This document shows positions 36,393 to 45,693 of a stretch of 64,000 nucleotides of DNA, piece by piece. This stretch comes from Legionella quinlivanii (lineage in GTDB: Bacteria > Pseudomonadota > Gammaproteobacteria > Legionellales > Legionellaceae), in the NCBI RefSeq assembly GCF_003265995.1, contig NZ_MVJN01000003.1:353499-417498 (forward strand), read 5' to 3'. Below the pieces are notes generated by a model that made no database searches, was not told the origin of the DNA, and worked only from the letters and a program-made list of their open reading frames with translations. The translations under genes were made by a program, and so were the position numbers. Position 1 is the stretch's first letter; the number at the start of each line of letters is the position of its first letter.

Positions 36393-36393
36393 G

Positions 36394-36978
36394 CTATGGT
36401 TTTCCCAAATTGCCCGGAACAAAACCCAGGTAGCCGCCCAGGCAACTGGCCAAGGCACCTGTTAAAAACAGAAAGAAAGTCTGAAAGCTGTTGATTCGCA
36501 GAATCTTTTTAGCTTTCTCAGTATCGGGAATGGCCGAAACTCCCTTTTGTTCTGACTGTGTTTCGGTCACCATCGGCGAATTGGCGCTTATTTTAATACC
36601 AACTAAGTTCGAGGTGAAATTAGCATGAAAGGCAGTATATTGGATAAGATTGGTAATCAGCATCACAGTGAATAGTAACAGCAGACACCAGGCCAAAAAA
36701 CCATGCACCATGCCCCATGCTTTTCTCAACAACAGCCCGGAGGATAATTTACCAGCCAGCCAGCCGGTAAAAAACATAGCAATAAAAGCGGAAAAACAAA
36801 ATAGAGAATAGCCGGCAAGTGAGAAGCGGGTACTCCCATCCTGAGCGATTGAAAAACTACTCAATCCAATGGCCAGGGCCAGAAGATTAAGTAAGAAATT
36901 CAAGCCGACTCCGCCAATTGCCCCTGCAAACAAAGCCGACCAGTTCAACTTGTTTTCCTTGCGATTATTTTTTGACAT
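36394..36978 (-). CDS. Membrane protein, unknown function
   Basis: A 194-residue protein with four predicted membrane helices. Helices 1-3 lie between residues about 12 and 115. A polar loop (about 118-155) precedes the last helix near 163-188. No family recognised. It starts three bases after the stop of the 111-residue membrane protein gene and one base before the HIT gene, so it belongs to the same operon. Confidence 0.72.
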   Translation of the reverse strand: MSKNNRKENKLNWSALFAGAIGGVGLNFLLNLLALAIGLSSFSIAQDGSTRFSLAGYSLFCFSAFIAMFFTGWLAGKLSSGLLLRKAWGMVHGFLAWCLLLLFTVMLITNLIQYTAFHANFTSNLVGIKISANSPMVTETQSEQKGVSAIPDTEKAKKILRINSFQTFFLFLTGALASCLGGYLGFVPGNLGKP

Positions 36979-36981
36979 AGG

Positions 36982-37317
36982 TCATTGTTTCACTATCCAC
37001 AGGATGAGAATTAACACGCCGCATAATGCCAATAGTCCATGCCCGAGTACCATTAGTTTTGAAGGAGGAACGCCCTTAATATCCTTCAGGAAAATATAAA
37101 TACCGCCCATTGCAGCAAGAATAAAAATGGCAAGTGCCGCTAAAGGTAAAGAATAGAAAAAAGCCAGTACGACAAAAAATAGAATACTGATTGCCCCCAG
37201 ACTCCCATGCGCAATAGCCACACCCTTAGGCGTTTCCCTATTGCTAAACACATAACTGGCGAGATAGATGCCACCCAAAGCCGTTAAACAAAACAAAATG
37301 ACTAATACTACTTGCAT
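36982..37317 (-). CDS. Small membrane protein, unknown function
   Basis: A 111-residue protein with three to four hydrophobic segments separated by short polar turns (SNRETPKG and KDIKGVPPSK). The two halves look alike, suggesting an internal duplication: each has a Gly-Gly-Ile-Tyr start followed by a GxxLGxAHG/GHGLL block. It is the second gene of the FAD/Rieske operon, 12 bases after the first. Confidence 0.7.
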   Translation of the reverse strand: MQVVLVILFCLTALGGIYLASYVFSNRETPKGVAIAHGSLGAISILFFVVLAFFYSLPLAALAIFILAAMGGIYIFLKDIKGVPPSKLMVLGHGLLALCGVLILILWIVKQ

Positions 37318-37329
37318 GCTGCTTCCTTA

Positions 37330-38841
37330 TTATTCTTTAAAATTGGAGTTTACCGGGAGATTTTGCATTGCCGGGCCTTCCAGTACCTGCCCGTCAGGGC
37401 TGAAACGGCTACCGTGGCAAGGACAATCCCAGGTTTGTTCGCTATGATTCCAGTCTACAATACATTTCATATGCGGGCACACGGCCGATACCACATGAAG
37501 TTGGTTATTGGCGTCACGTGACACAGCAAATTTGGCCCGCTCCATCTCGATAATTTTTCCTTCACCCATTCGGATTTCTTTTACGAGCGGTTGTTTAATT
37601 TGCGGTAAGTCGCTTAAATATTGACTTAAAACATTCATATTTTCCTTAAAAAAGCTTGGCAAACTGGCAAGACTTGCTTTGCGATCTGCCTTGAATAAAT
37701 GGTTGAGCTCATTATCTTTGCCAATAATCAAATTAGCAAGAATCAATCCCGCCAAACTACCATAAATCAAACCATCAGCGAAATAACCAGTAGCCATTAA
37801 CACAGTTTGTGTTTTCTTATTACTAAAGCCGATATAGGGTATGGCGTCAGCTGATTGATAATGCTGTGCAGACCAGCGGTATTCCAGTTTGGCTTCAGGT
37901 TGGCTGGTGAGGAAATCCGACTCCAGTTCAATATAGTGTTTTTCGGGATTTTTTTCCTGCCCGGTCTTATGATGAGCACCAGAAATCAAAACAATCTGCG
38001 GCCTGTTGCTTGTATCACCGGCATGGGTAGATAACACATGATGGCTGTCAAAATTCCATAAATGCCCTTCTGGACATAAGGATTCTGGCATTTTAAAGCC
38101 ACAAACATAACTTCGATAAGGGGCGGTGAAGGTTTGTATCGCATGCACTCCGATTGGTGTATGGGTGGCCAGAATAATTTTCTCTGCGCGGACTTGATTA
38201 TGCGATGTATAAAGTACAGGATGAGAATCTTCCTTAATGGAAAGTACGCGTGTATTTTCAAAGATCATGCAGCCTGCCTTTTGTAACTTATCCGCAAGTG
38301 CTTTGACATAGCGTAAAGGATTGAAGCGTGCCTGGTTTGGCATCACAATGGCCCTTTGAAAAGGGAAATGGAAGGGCAGCTCGGAAACCTCCTCAAATCC
38401 AAGGCCCATTCTGCGGAACACATCGACTTCATTATCAAAGACAGATTTCTTCGGCCCATTACTATAGCTATACCAGGGGCGAGGAGAAAAATTGCAATTA
38501 AGTTGCTCATTATTGACGTTCGTTTCAATTAACTGAATAGCAGCTTGCCGAGCCTGAGCGACTGCTTTGGCGGTTTCGAGGTCAAAGTTTTTTTCTATCT
38601 GCTGATAAAGCGGCTGTACTGCGGTGTAAAGATTTCCTGTCGAGCGGCTAGTCGTATAGCCTCCTATTTGATCTGCTTCCAGAATAGCTACTTTTTTCCC
38701 AGCGTTAATCAGATAAAGGGCCGTTGTGATCCCTGTAATGCCGGCACCGACAATTGCAATTTCAACATCGAGATCCTGATCCAAAGCGCTTGCAGGCTGC
38801 GAGCTCAATTCCAGTGCATTCCACATTGAGATTCCGTCCAT
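37330..38841 (-). CDS. FAD-dependent oxidoreductase with C-terminal Rieske domain
   Basis: A 503-residue protein. The N-terminal DAO/FAD domain has the dinucleotide motif VGAGITGITTALYL (about 31-44). The C-terminal 110 residues form a Rieske iron-sulphur domain with ligands C455, H457, C473 and H476 (CPHMKC and CPCHGSRF). Such fusions transfer electrons from the cluster to FAD, but the substrate is unknown. The start is well supported by GGGAGGAT upstream of the ATG at 38841. It heads a minus-strand operon with two small membrane proteins, HIT and a fifth membrane gene. Confidence 0.88.
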   Translation of the reverse strand: MDGISMWNALELSSQPASALDQDLDVEIAIVGAGITGITTALYLINAGKKVAILEADQIGGYTTSRSTGNLYTAVQPLYQQIEKNFDLETAKAVAQARQAAIQLIETNVNNEQLNCNFSPRPWYSYSNGPKKSVFDNEVDVFRRMGLGFEEVSELPFHFPFQRAIVMPNQARFNPLRYVKALADKLQKAGCMIFENTRVLSIKEDSHPVLYTSHNQVRAEKIILATHTPIGVHAIQTFTAPYRSYVCGFKMPESLCPEGHLWNFDSHHVLSTHAGDTSNRPQIVLISGAHHKTGQEKNPEKHYIELESDFLTSQPEAKLEYRWSAQHYQSADAIPYIGFSNKKTQTVLMATGYFADGLIYGSLAGLILANLIIGKDNELNHLFKADRKASLASLPSFFKENMNVLSQYLSDLPQIKQPLVKEIRMGEGKIIEMERAKFAVSRDANNQLHVVSAVCPHMKCIVDWNHSEQTWDCPCHGSRFSPDGQVLEGPAMQNLPVNSNFKE

Positions 38842-38955
38842 GATACATCCTCCCTGACTGAATATTTCACAGTCCCTTATTTCACTATAGCATTGTGCGC
38901 TTAAAAATGAGTTAATAGCCGATTGCCTGAATACTACTATGCAAAGGAGATTCGT

Positions 38956-39264
38956 ATGCTAGTTAAATTTGTCAGTGATGCCTATGAAAATATTGTGATG
39001 TTTGAAAAAGTAGCTAAGGAATTGATAAGCATGATGGGTCATTCCGGCGAAATACCCGGCGCCCTTACGGAAGAGCAGATTCCAGAAGCTTTGGCCATGT
39101 TACAATCCGCTCTCGAAAAACAGCGGCAGGCTCCCTCGAAACAGGGTTTCGATGATGAGGAAGAAGAAAAGCCGGTTAGCTTGTCAAATCGGGCATTTCC
39201 TTTGGTTAATATGTTGAAATCGGCTGCCCGGGAAAAAGCGGATGTGCTTTGGGACTATCAATAA
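38956..39264 (+). CDS. DUF1840 protein
   Basis: A 102-residue soluble protein matching DUF1840: MLVKFVSDAYENIVMFEKVA, then an acidic middle, and FPLVNMLKSAAREKADVLWD at the end. The family is widespread in beta- and gammaproteobacteria and has no known function. AAAGGAGATTCGT before the ATG at 38956 decides the start. A short upstream frame is ignored. It is divergent from the FAD/Rieske operon. Confidence 0.85.
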   Translation: MLVKFVSDAYENIVMFEKVAKELISMMGHSGEIPGALTEEQIPEALAMLQSALEKQRQAPSKQGFDDEEEEKPVSLSNRAFPLVNMLKSAAREKADVLWDYQ

Positions 39265-39373
39265 TCAACTAAATGCTTAATCATTCAGCTCAGCTCCGCA
39301 AAAGGCGCGGGTGCGGGTTTCCAATTAGCCATTGATTAAATTCAGCTAGTCATCGCGGAAGAGGGGTGGAGAC

Positions 39374-39538
39374 ATTGCCATTTAAGTTAGGGACTTCTGT
39401 CATTCCCGCGAAAGGCGGGAATCTATTCCTCAATCGACATTGTGGCTAGCTCAGAGATGGATCCCCGCCTTTCGCGGGGATGACAGTTTAATACACAATT
39501 GAGCTTAACTTAATGGCAGTGAGGGTTGGGGAGAGGGA
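39374..39538. repeat. Palindromic intergenic repeat, family A copy 3
   Basis: Inverted relative to copy 1 and more than 90% alike to copy 2 by eye. It has GTCATTCCCGCGAAAGGCGG, a core with TGGCTAGCTCAGAGATGG, and CTTAACTTAATGGCAGTGAG at the right end. It fills most of the 377-bp gap at 39265-39641. The rest of that gap shows no gene. Confidence 0.9.
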
Positions 39539-39641
39539 ATAACACGAATGAATGTTTAGAAAGGCTGCAGGCCTAACATTTTCAGCCAATCCTCTCTAAA
39601 TCGTCTACTATTAACAATGGATAGTCACGACGAGAATAATA

Positions 39642-39860
39642 ATGAAACTCATTCCAATCTGTCTTTGTTTATCCTTAAATTGCCTGGTGATGGCTGCTTA
39701 TGCCGCTGATGACGATTTTGATATGGATGTTTGCATACAGGAAACGGTGCGAGACTGTCAGGAGTCGGTGTGCATCCAGGGCAGCAATTCCGATTGTCTC
39801 CAACAGTGTCAAAAAGATGCGGAAGAAAAATGTGCAGAGCTGTCTAAGCAATCGCTTTAA
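39642..39860 (+). CDS. Small exported cysteine-rich protein
   Basis: A 72-residue protein with a signal peptide (LIPICLCLSLNCLVMAAYAA). The acidic mature part has six cysteines in a C-x(7)-C-x(4)-C-x(7)-C-x(3)-C-x(7)-C arrangement, suggesting disulphides and export through the periplasm. No family recognised. A strong hairpin follows the stop. Confidence 0.65.
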   Translation: MKLIPICLCLSLNCLVMAAYAADDDFDMDVCIQETVRDCQESVCIQGSNSDCLQQCQKDAEEKCAELSKQSL

Positions 39861-39867
39861 TAAAAAA

Positions 39868-39889
39868 AAGCCCCTGAAGCGGGGCTTTT
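39868..39889. terminator. Bidirectional hairpin terminator
   Basis: AGCCCC and GGGGCT form a six-pair stem around TGAAGC. It is followed by TTTT on the plus strand and by eight T on the minus strand. It serves the Cys-rich peptide gene and the convergent 542-residue gene. Confidence 0.8.
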
Positions 39890-39905
39890 GAAAGAAAACT
39901 ATAAA

Positions 39906-41534
39906 TTAGCTAACTGTGCATCCAGAACTTGGAGCATCGTCTTCGATTAAACGTCTGGAGTCAGCTCTATCAGAAGGCTGTGAATGAGGTGAGCCATATG
40001 AGGAGTGACCATCGTAGCCATGACCATGAGTTTGCCTAGTCTGGTGCTGCCGCTCAGATTTTTTCTCTGCACCCAACCCTTTCCCATGCATTTTGCTGTG
40101 AGAGGTGCCAAAGCCTTTTTCCACATCCGCTTCTTCTTTGCTTGAGCATCCAGAAGTCAAAGCACGTCCAATTGCGGCAATCCCATCAACTACCAGCACA
40201 GGGAGGCTAATCATGATGTTAAAGGCTGTATAAGCGAGTGCTCCCGCAGTAATCACTCCCAAGAGCATGGCAACATTTGCATATCGTAGTGTTTCAGCAA
40301 AAGCTGATGCAGCGACAGCGAAGGGTGACAGCGCTAATTGCAAGGGTCGGGCGACAAAAATCGAGAGCAGTTTGTTGCCGAATCCTTCAGGAAGGGGCCC
40401 AAAAATTGCCCTGCCGAAAGCTTGCGCGGTATGTTTAACCCGGGTAAACCCTGTGGAGGATAGATACTCATTACGAATGTCTTCATCAATAAGGCGGTTA
40501 ATCTCCTCTTCTGTGATTTCGGGGGCTTGTCTTCCAAAGGCCTGAGCCATCATGGTTTCGAATGCCCTTTCCTCCATAGCTTTCCTCATTTTTTCACCAA
40601 ATACTTGTTGGCGAAGCTGTTCTCTCGTCATCGCACGTACTTGTTCAACGGTGATATCAGGAAGTGCGGTGCGCTCCACTCGAATGCCTCGTGCTTCCAT
40701 TTCATCCCATTCGGCTTTTTGCATAGCGATAAGTTCGACTGTCAGGAGCATTGTGCTGCGCACTTTTTCCAAGTATTGAGTTTCAGCAGCTACGAAGTTC
40801 ACCGGATCATTTCGATAATCCTTAGCGACTTTGTCCAATTTGCTGGAAGTGACAAAGTTGGTAAAGTTAGCAGCGGCTGAACGCATCAGGGAAGTTAAAC
40901 CATGAACCATACCGAATGGGATCAGATACAGAAGGCTGGTGAGCAGAACGACCACTGCAATTGCTCCATCCACGGCAATGGCGAAGGCTTTTAAGGGTTG
41001 CGGATAGCGGTTTTTAGCATTAAAAATGTACTTGAATGCGTTCAGAAAATATTTTATGGCCGACGTAAATCCACTAATCGGATCTTTAGCCATTTCATTG
41101 ATAAGATTGGTATTATTTTCAAATGCTTTCAGAAGTTGAAAGGGAACCTGGATCTCAAGGCCAGTATAGTCAAAATAGGGGCGTAAGGCCTGGTCATGTT
41201 GAAGCCGGTCGGGGTGAAGAGTAAGCGCTAATTTCTTGTATAAGTCTTTTCTTGCTTTTGTTTTTGCGTTATCAAATTCCTCTGCCAATGCTTTTTTACG
41301 TAGAAAGTTATCGCCATGAATTTCCGCAAATTCCATTCTGGTTTCTTCTTCAATCGCTTGAAAAGCACCATCCAAAATCTTGTTGATGTTATCAAGAATA
41401 GCCTTTTGAACATTCTCGACTCTATTAGCAGGTATCTTCACACCTTCTTGATAATCTCTGGGAAGCGTTACTGTTTCTTGCAGCATCTGCAAAAGATTTG
41501 CTTTAACTTGCCTGGCTATTTGTTCAACTGACAT
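39906..41534 (-). CDS. Orphan protein with J-domain-like HPD motif and C-terminal CaaX box; candidate prenylated effector
   Basis: A 542-residue protein. It has a short helical start, a helix with KDLYKKLALTLHPDRL (HPD at 107-109), as in helix II and the loop of DnaJ domains, and hydrophobic helices near 200-235. Charged helical repeats follow (about 240-400), and more hydrophobic segments lie around 430-480. A low-complexity Gly/His/Ser tail ends in C-T-V-S. That is a canonical CaaX farnesylation box at the exact C-terminus (codons TGC ACA GTT AGC, then the stop). Host prenylation anchors several Legionella effectors to membranes. TTAGGAG before ATG 41534 fixes the start. The frame upstream is longer. 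Chaperone activity is not implied. Confidence 0.72.
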   Translation of the reverse strand: MSVEQIARQVKANLLQMLQETVTLPRDYQEGVKIPANRVENVQKAILDNINKILDGAFQAIEEETRMEFAEIHGDNFLRKKALAEEFDNAKTKARKDLYKKLALTLHPDRLQHDQALRPYFDYTGLEIQVPFQLLKAFENNTNLINEMAKDPISGFTSAIKYFLNAFKYIFNAKNRYPQPLKAFAIAVDGAIAVVVLLTSLLYLIPFGMVHGLTSLMRSAAANFTNFVTSSKLDKVAKDYRNDPVNFVAAETQYLEKVRSTMLLTVELIAMQKAEWDEMEARGIRVERTALPDITVEQVRAMTREQLRQQVFGEKMRKAMEERAFETMMAQAFGRQAPEITEEEINRLIDEDIRNEYLSSTGFTRVKHTAQAFGRAIFGPLPEGFGNKLLSIFVARPLQLALSPFAVAASAFAETLRYANVAMLLGVITAGALAYTAFNIMISLPVLVVDGIAAIGRALTSGCSSKEEADVEKGFGTSHSKMHGKGLGAEKKSERQHQTRQTHGHGYDGHSSYGSPHSQPSDRADSRRLIEDDAPSSGCTVS

Positions 41535-41757
41535 ACCAACTCCTAAGGTAAAAAATCTGAAAAAATTATAAACTGACTTGCTTAAGGTTTTATTAATAAG
41601 GCGCATATTGGTGGATAAAATTTTATCACACTGAGGCTCAAATTAACAAGATATTTGATCAATACGACTGCCAGGTCTACTCACAAAAAAAATCAGCATC
41701 GAAGAAAATGATTTTTTGGTACAATTATTCGGAATTAACTAACTAAAGAAAAATGCT

Positions 41758-42243
41758 ATGCCTTCTTTTGATATTGTCTCCGAAATCAACCTGGTGGAGC
41801 TGCGTCACGCAGTCGACAATGCCATCAGAGAAATGGGAACACGCTTTGATTTTCGCGGCGTTGAATCCAGCATCGAACTGAAAGAGCTAACCGTTACCTT
41901 AAAATCAGAATCCGACTTTCAGGTTAGGCAACTTGAAGATTTATTTCGTAATCACTGCACCAAACGTAATGTGAGTTTAGTCGGTGTGGAAATCGAAGAT
42001 AAGCCCATTCATACCGGAAAAACCTATTCTCTGAATATGAAATTCAAGCAGGGAATTGATCAACCCGCAGCCAAGGAACTCATTAGTCTTATTAAGGACG
42101 CCAAGCTTAAGGTTCAGACTTCTATTCAGGGTGATAAAGTACGGGTGAACGGCAAAAAACGCGATGATTTGCAGGAAGTCATTGCCTTATTAAAAAAGGA
42201 AAAAGTGCCTGTGGAATTACAGTTTGAGAACTTTCGCGATTAA
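41758..42243 (+). CDS. yajQ: YajQ-family nucleotide-binding protein
   Basis: A 161-residue protein of the YajQ family. It starts MPSFDIVSEINLVELRHAVD and shows the internal duplicated ferredoxin-like folds (FDFRG and KFKQGID regions). It ends with the conserved LQFENFRD. YajQ proteins bind nucleotides, and one Xanthomonas member is a cyclic-di-GMP sensor that affects transcription. The length matches the family. It is monocistronic and convergent with folA, with a family A repeat between. Confidence 0.92.
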   Translation: MPSFDIVSEINLVELRHAVDNAIREMGTRFDFRGVESSIELKELTVTLKSESDFQVRQLEDLFRNHCTKRNVSLVGVEIEDKPIHTGKTYSLNMKFKQGIDQPAAKELISLIKDAKLKVQTSIQGDKVRVNGKKRDDLQEVIALLKKEKVPVELQFENFRD

Positions 42244-42269
42244 GTCCCGGCCTGCTCTCCCGCGCTCCA

Positions 42270-42430
42270 ACCCTCACTGCCATTAAGTTAAGCTTAGATG
42301 TATATAAACTGTCCTCCCCGCGAAGGCGGGGATCCATCTCTGCGCTAGCTATAATGCCAATTGAGAAATAGATTCCCGCCTTCGCGGGAAGGACAAAACT
42401 CTTAACTTAATAGCAGTGTCCCCAACCCTT
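42270..42430. repeat. Palindromic intergenic repeat, family A copy 4
   Basis: Forward orientation, full ends CACTGCCATTAAGTTAAG and CTTAACTTAATAGCAGTG. The arms CCCCGCGAAGGCGGGG and CCCGCCTTCGCGGG enclose the core GCTAGCTATAATGCC. It lies between convergent yajQ and folA. Confidence 0.9.
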
Positions 42431-42869
42431 CCGCGAAAAACATAAGTATTTTGCTTAAATTTCTTCCGCGGGCGGGGGGCTTCTTCCTACACAATTGATC
42501 TTTTGGAGTCAAGGAAAGCTTAAGTAAACTAAAGCTTTATGTGCGGTACGCAAGCGAATGGGGAAGAAGGGCACCGTATATAGCCACAAAAACCATCACC
42601 TTTGCTTTTTATCATTATTATCGCGAACTCATTAATATTGGTCTATTATAAAACATATAGGTAATGACTTATCCTGGCTGAACCAAAATCAAGTGTAGGA
42701 TAGGGAGATTGCAGTTGAAATGTGGTGTGCTCCTGGGGCAGCAGGTTGCCTAAAGCATTTCATAGATCGCCATAATAATGTTTTAGTTGCGGCTCAGAGA
42801 CTCAGGAGAGCCATTGCCTGTATCACTAATGTGTATTGTAAAGCAAGTTCAAGCTTCTGAAGTTCTCGA
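42431..42869. other. Intergenic, no supported gene
   Basis: Only a short ORF (about 46 codons from an ATG near 42720) is present, without a convincing ribosome-binding site or homology. A GC-rich patch lies at 42467-42482 and AT-rich sequence at 42600-42670. I see no feature I can name. Confidence 0.5.
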
Positions 42870-43355
42870 TTATTTTCGTTTATAAAGATAAAAACTCATT
42901 GAATAGGCATTTTTCTCATCCTGCACATGCTCCGCAATTTTCTCACAAATCCATTCATCCTGATTAATCGCTGGAAAAAACACATCCGCATCAAAGCGAT
43001 GATGAATCTGCGTCAGATAAATCTGCTGTGCCTGTGGCAGAATTTGCTGATAAATACTGGCGCCACCGATGATCATTACTTCTGGTGCTGCCGGAGTGAG
43101 TTTCAGCGCCTCTTCCAGGGAGTGAGCTACCTCAATCTCAGCTGCGGGTACAGACGAGCGGCTAATCACAATGTTTTGACGGCCTGGAAGCGCTTTTCCG
43201 ATGGAGGCGAAGGTTTTTCGTCCCATGATAATCGGTTTACCTAAAGTCATTTGCTTGAAAAATTTCAGATCAGCCGGTAGATGACAGAGCAGCTGATTGT
43301 TCTTACCCAGCCCCTGGGCTTCGTCAACGGCTGCAATTAAGCTAATTAGTGTCAT
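42870..43355 (-). CDS. folA: Dihydrofolate reductase
   Basis: A 161-residue enzyme that reduces dihydrofolate with NADPH. Motifs include ISLIAAVDEAQGLGKNNQL (the GIG-x-N loop), LPADLKFFKQMT with the substrate-binding Asp, PIIMGRKTFASIG, and the adenine-site VMIIGGASIYQ. The start overlaps the end of pdxA by 14 bases, so it is the distal gene of the lptD-surA-pdxA-folA operon. Confidence 0.96.
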   Translation of the reverse strand: MTLISLIAAVDEAQGLGKNNQLLCHLPADLKFFKQMTLGKPIIMGRKTFASIGKALPGRQNIVISRSSVPAAEIEVAHSLEEALKLTPAAPEVMIIGGASIYQQILPQAQQIYLTQIHHRFDADVFFPAINQDEWICEKIAEHVQDEKNAYSMSFYLYKRK

Positions 43356-44322
43356 ATTGTGCTCTTTGTTGGGCCATAGCCAATGCGGTTTTTACGGCGG
43401 CAAGCAGACTACCGCAAGCCGCTTTGCCTGTGCCCGCCAATTCCAGCGCCGTTCCATGATCTACCGAGGTGCGAATAATCGGCAAACCCAGGCTAATATT
43501 CACAGCATCACCAAAGCCTGCATATTTCAGCACCGGTAAGCCCTGATCATGATACATGGCGACAAAGGCATCGGCCTTGTGATGAGGAGTGAACATTGTG
43601 TCTGCAGGAAAGGGGCCGTGAACCTCAATACCTGCGGCCTGCAATTGCCGCAGTGCGGGGATGATTACATCGATTTCTTCGCGGCCCAGATAGCCGCTTT
43701 CACCGGCATGGGGATTTAAACCTGCCACTGCAATTTGCGGATTTTTAATACCGAAATCAGTCTGCAGCGATTGATGCAATTGGCGAATCACGGATTGTAA
43801 AAGCGCTCCATCAATCGCGTCAGCAACTGCACGCAGTGGCAAATGCGTAGTAACCAAGGCGACACGCATCGCTTCACAGGCCAACATCATAACCACGGTA
43901 TCCGCTTTACAGCGCTCGGCTAAAAACTCTGTATGCCCTGTAAATGGAATACCGGTCTGATTAATAATGGCTTTATGCACTGGGGCGGTCACTAAGGCTG
44001 CGAACTCACCGGCGAGACAGGCATCAATGCCTTCCGAGAGCATCTGGATAACCATTGGCGCGTTTTGCGGGTTAAGCTCACCAGGCTTTACTTTTTTTGC
44101 ACAAGAAAACGGCAACACCTGGAGACTGCCTCGGCGAGGCGTGAATGAAGCACTGCTTTGAAAAACTTCCAATTCCACCGCAAGATTTAACTGGCGGGCG
44201 CGCTCGGCTAAAACATCGGGATCGCCCGCGATCACCACCGGATATTCTTCCTCTGCTAAAGCGAGGCAAATATCCGGGCCGATTCCGGCTGGTTCACCAC
44301 TGCTGAGCAGCAGAGGCCTCAT
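43342..44322 (-). CDS. pdxA: 4-hydroxythreonine-4-phosphate dehydrogenase
   Basis: A 326-residue NAD-dependent enzyme of pyridoxal phosphate synthesis. Family blocks are SSGEPAGIGPDI near the start, TAPVHKAIINQ, FTGHTEFLAE, the metal and substrate site around GLNPHAGESG, and MYHDQGLPVLKY. The start overlaps surA by four bases (ATGA), indicating translational coupling, as in many gammaproteobacteria. Confidence 0.96.
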   Translation of the reverse strand: MRPLLLSSGEPAGIGPDICLALAEEEYPVVIAGDPDVLAERARQLNLAVELEVFQSSASFTPRRGSLQVLPFSCAKKVKPGELNPQNAPMVIQMLSEGIDACLAGEFAALVTAPVHKAIINQTGIPFTGHTEFLAERCKADTVVMMLACEAMRVALVTTHLPLRAVADAIDGALLQSVIRQLHQSLQTDFGIKNPQIAVAGLNPHAGESGYLGREEIDVIIPALRQLQAAGIEVHGPFPADTMFTPHHKADAFVAMYHDQGLPVLKYAGFGDAVNISLGLPIIRTSVDHGTALELAGTGKAACGSLLAAVKTALAMAQQRAQYDTN

Positions 44323-45608
44323 GCCAATTCCTTATCCATAATTTTGATGTAGGCATCGGTACGTAAATGCTGCTGCCAGTTCTGCACGGCTTCAGTAAAT
44401 TTCTTCTGCTGCAGGAATTGACGAACCTGTTGCCTTTGATACGAGGCGGAATCATCCACTTTTTTCCGCTCCAGCACCTCGATTAAATGCCAGCCAAAGA
44501 CTGATTTTACCGGTTTGCTGACCTTATGCAGCGGCAAGCCGTCCATTGCCTTTTCAAACTCAGGAACTAACTCTCCTGGGGTAACCCAGCCCAAATCACC
44601 GCCTTTAACCGCACTGGCGGCATCCAGTGAATATTGTTTGGCTAGCAGGGCAAAGTCTTTGCCGGATTTGATTTGCTGATAGAGGTTATTGGCTTGTCGG
44701 CTTGCTTCAGCAGGAGTCAGACTGGAGTCGGATTTAAGCAGAATATGACGTACGTGGGTTTTTACCACTTCATGCTTACCATTATCTCCGCCAATGGCAG
44801 TGAGCTTGATTAACTGATAACCATTTCCGGTGCGAATCGGGCCGGCAATCTGGCCTGCCTTCATTTTGGTTACTTCGCTGACAAATACATCCGGTAATTC
44901 CGCTAAATGACGCTCACCCAGATCACCGCCCTCCAATGCAAATTCCCCACTGGATTCGGCGATGGCAATCTGACTGAAGTCAGCGCCCTGGCGAAGTTTT
45001 TTCAGAAGATCGCTGGCTTTTTTCTCAGCACTTTTTAATTGATCGGTGGTGGGTTCCTCAGGTAAGGGAATAACAATATTTTGCAGATGATAAGTCAGTT
45101 GGCTTTTATCCTGCTGATAAGAGGTCTTCAGGAAATCCTCTACCTGCTGATTGGTGATGTTGAGATCCCGGCCAACCGCTTTTTGCTGCAGTCTGCCCAA
45201 AAGAATTTCCTTGCGAATATTTTCGCGATAGTTATTCCAGCTTAAGCCCTGATTTTCTACGGCCTCACGCAAGTCGGTCAGTGAAATATGATTGGTTTCG
45301 GCAATCTTGGAAATTGCCTCATTCAACTCGGAATTATCAATGCTGATATCATTTTGCTTTGCTAATTGCAGCTGTAAATCCACATCAATCAGATGCTGCA
45401 AAACCTGTTTACGCAATACCTTATCGGAAGGAACCTGCATATTTTTGGCTTCGTACTGCTTCTTTAGAATACTGACCTGCTGATTTAATTCACTGGAAGT
45501 AATGACACCATCGTTAACAACGGCGACCACTCTATCCAATGGCTCAGCAAACAGTGTGGGTGTATAAAAGGATATCAGCAGACTCAATACTGCGAAACGT
45601 TTAAACAT
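44319..45608 (-). CDS. surA: Periplasmic chaperone and peptidyl-prolyl isomerase SurA
   Basis: About 429 residues with a signal peptide (FAVLSLLISFYTPTLFA), an N-terminal chaperone domain (DRVVAVVNDGVITSSEL, typical of SurA) and two parvulin domains (near residues 170-270 and 280-380). SurA delivers outer-membrane proteins, including LptD, to the BAM complex. The ATG at 45608 has AGGA about nine bases upstream and is preferred over 45623. It is directly followed by pdxA. Confidence 0.95.
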   Translation of the reverse strand: MFKRFAVLSLLISFYTPTLFAEPLDRVVAVVNDGVITSSELNQQVSILKKQYEAKNMQVPSDKVLRKQVLQHLIDVDLQLQLAKQNDISIDNSELNEAISKIAETNHISLTDLREAVENQGLSWNNYRENIRKEILLGRLQQKAVGRDLNITNQQVEDFLKTSYQQDKSQLTYHLQNIVIPLPEEPTTDQLKSAEKKASDLLKKLRQGADFSQIAIAESSGEFALEGGDLGERHLAELPDVFVSEVTKMKAGQIAGPIRTGNGYQLIKLTAIGGDNGKHEVVKTHVRHILLKSDSSLTPAEASRQANNLYQQIKSGKDFALLAKQYSLDAASAVKGGDLGWVTPGELVPEFEKAMDGLPLHKVSKPVKSVFGWHLIEVLERKKVDDSASYQRQQVRQFLQQKKFTEAVQNWQQHLRTDAYIKIMDKELA

Positions 45609-45693
45609 GCCTGGTTTCCTCATTTTATTTTTTCTGCGATTTTGGGTTATTTTTAAACAAAATACAAGTCGTAATCAATATTATACAAATCAA

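Noticed and set aside
42700..42870. Small ORF of about 46 codons before folA
   Set aside because: No ribosome-binding site, no homology and near a repeat; listed only as unexplained DNA.
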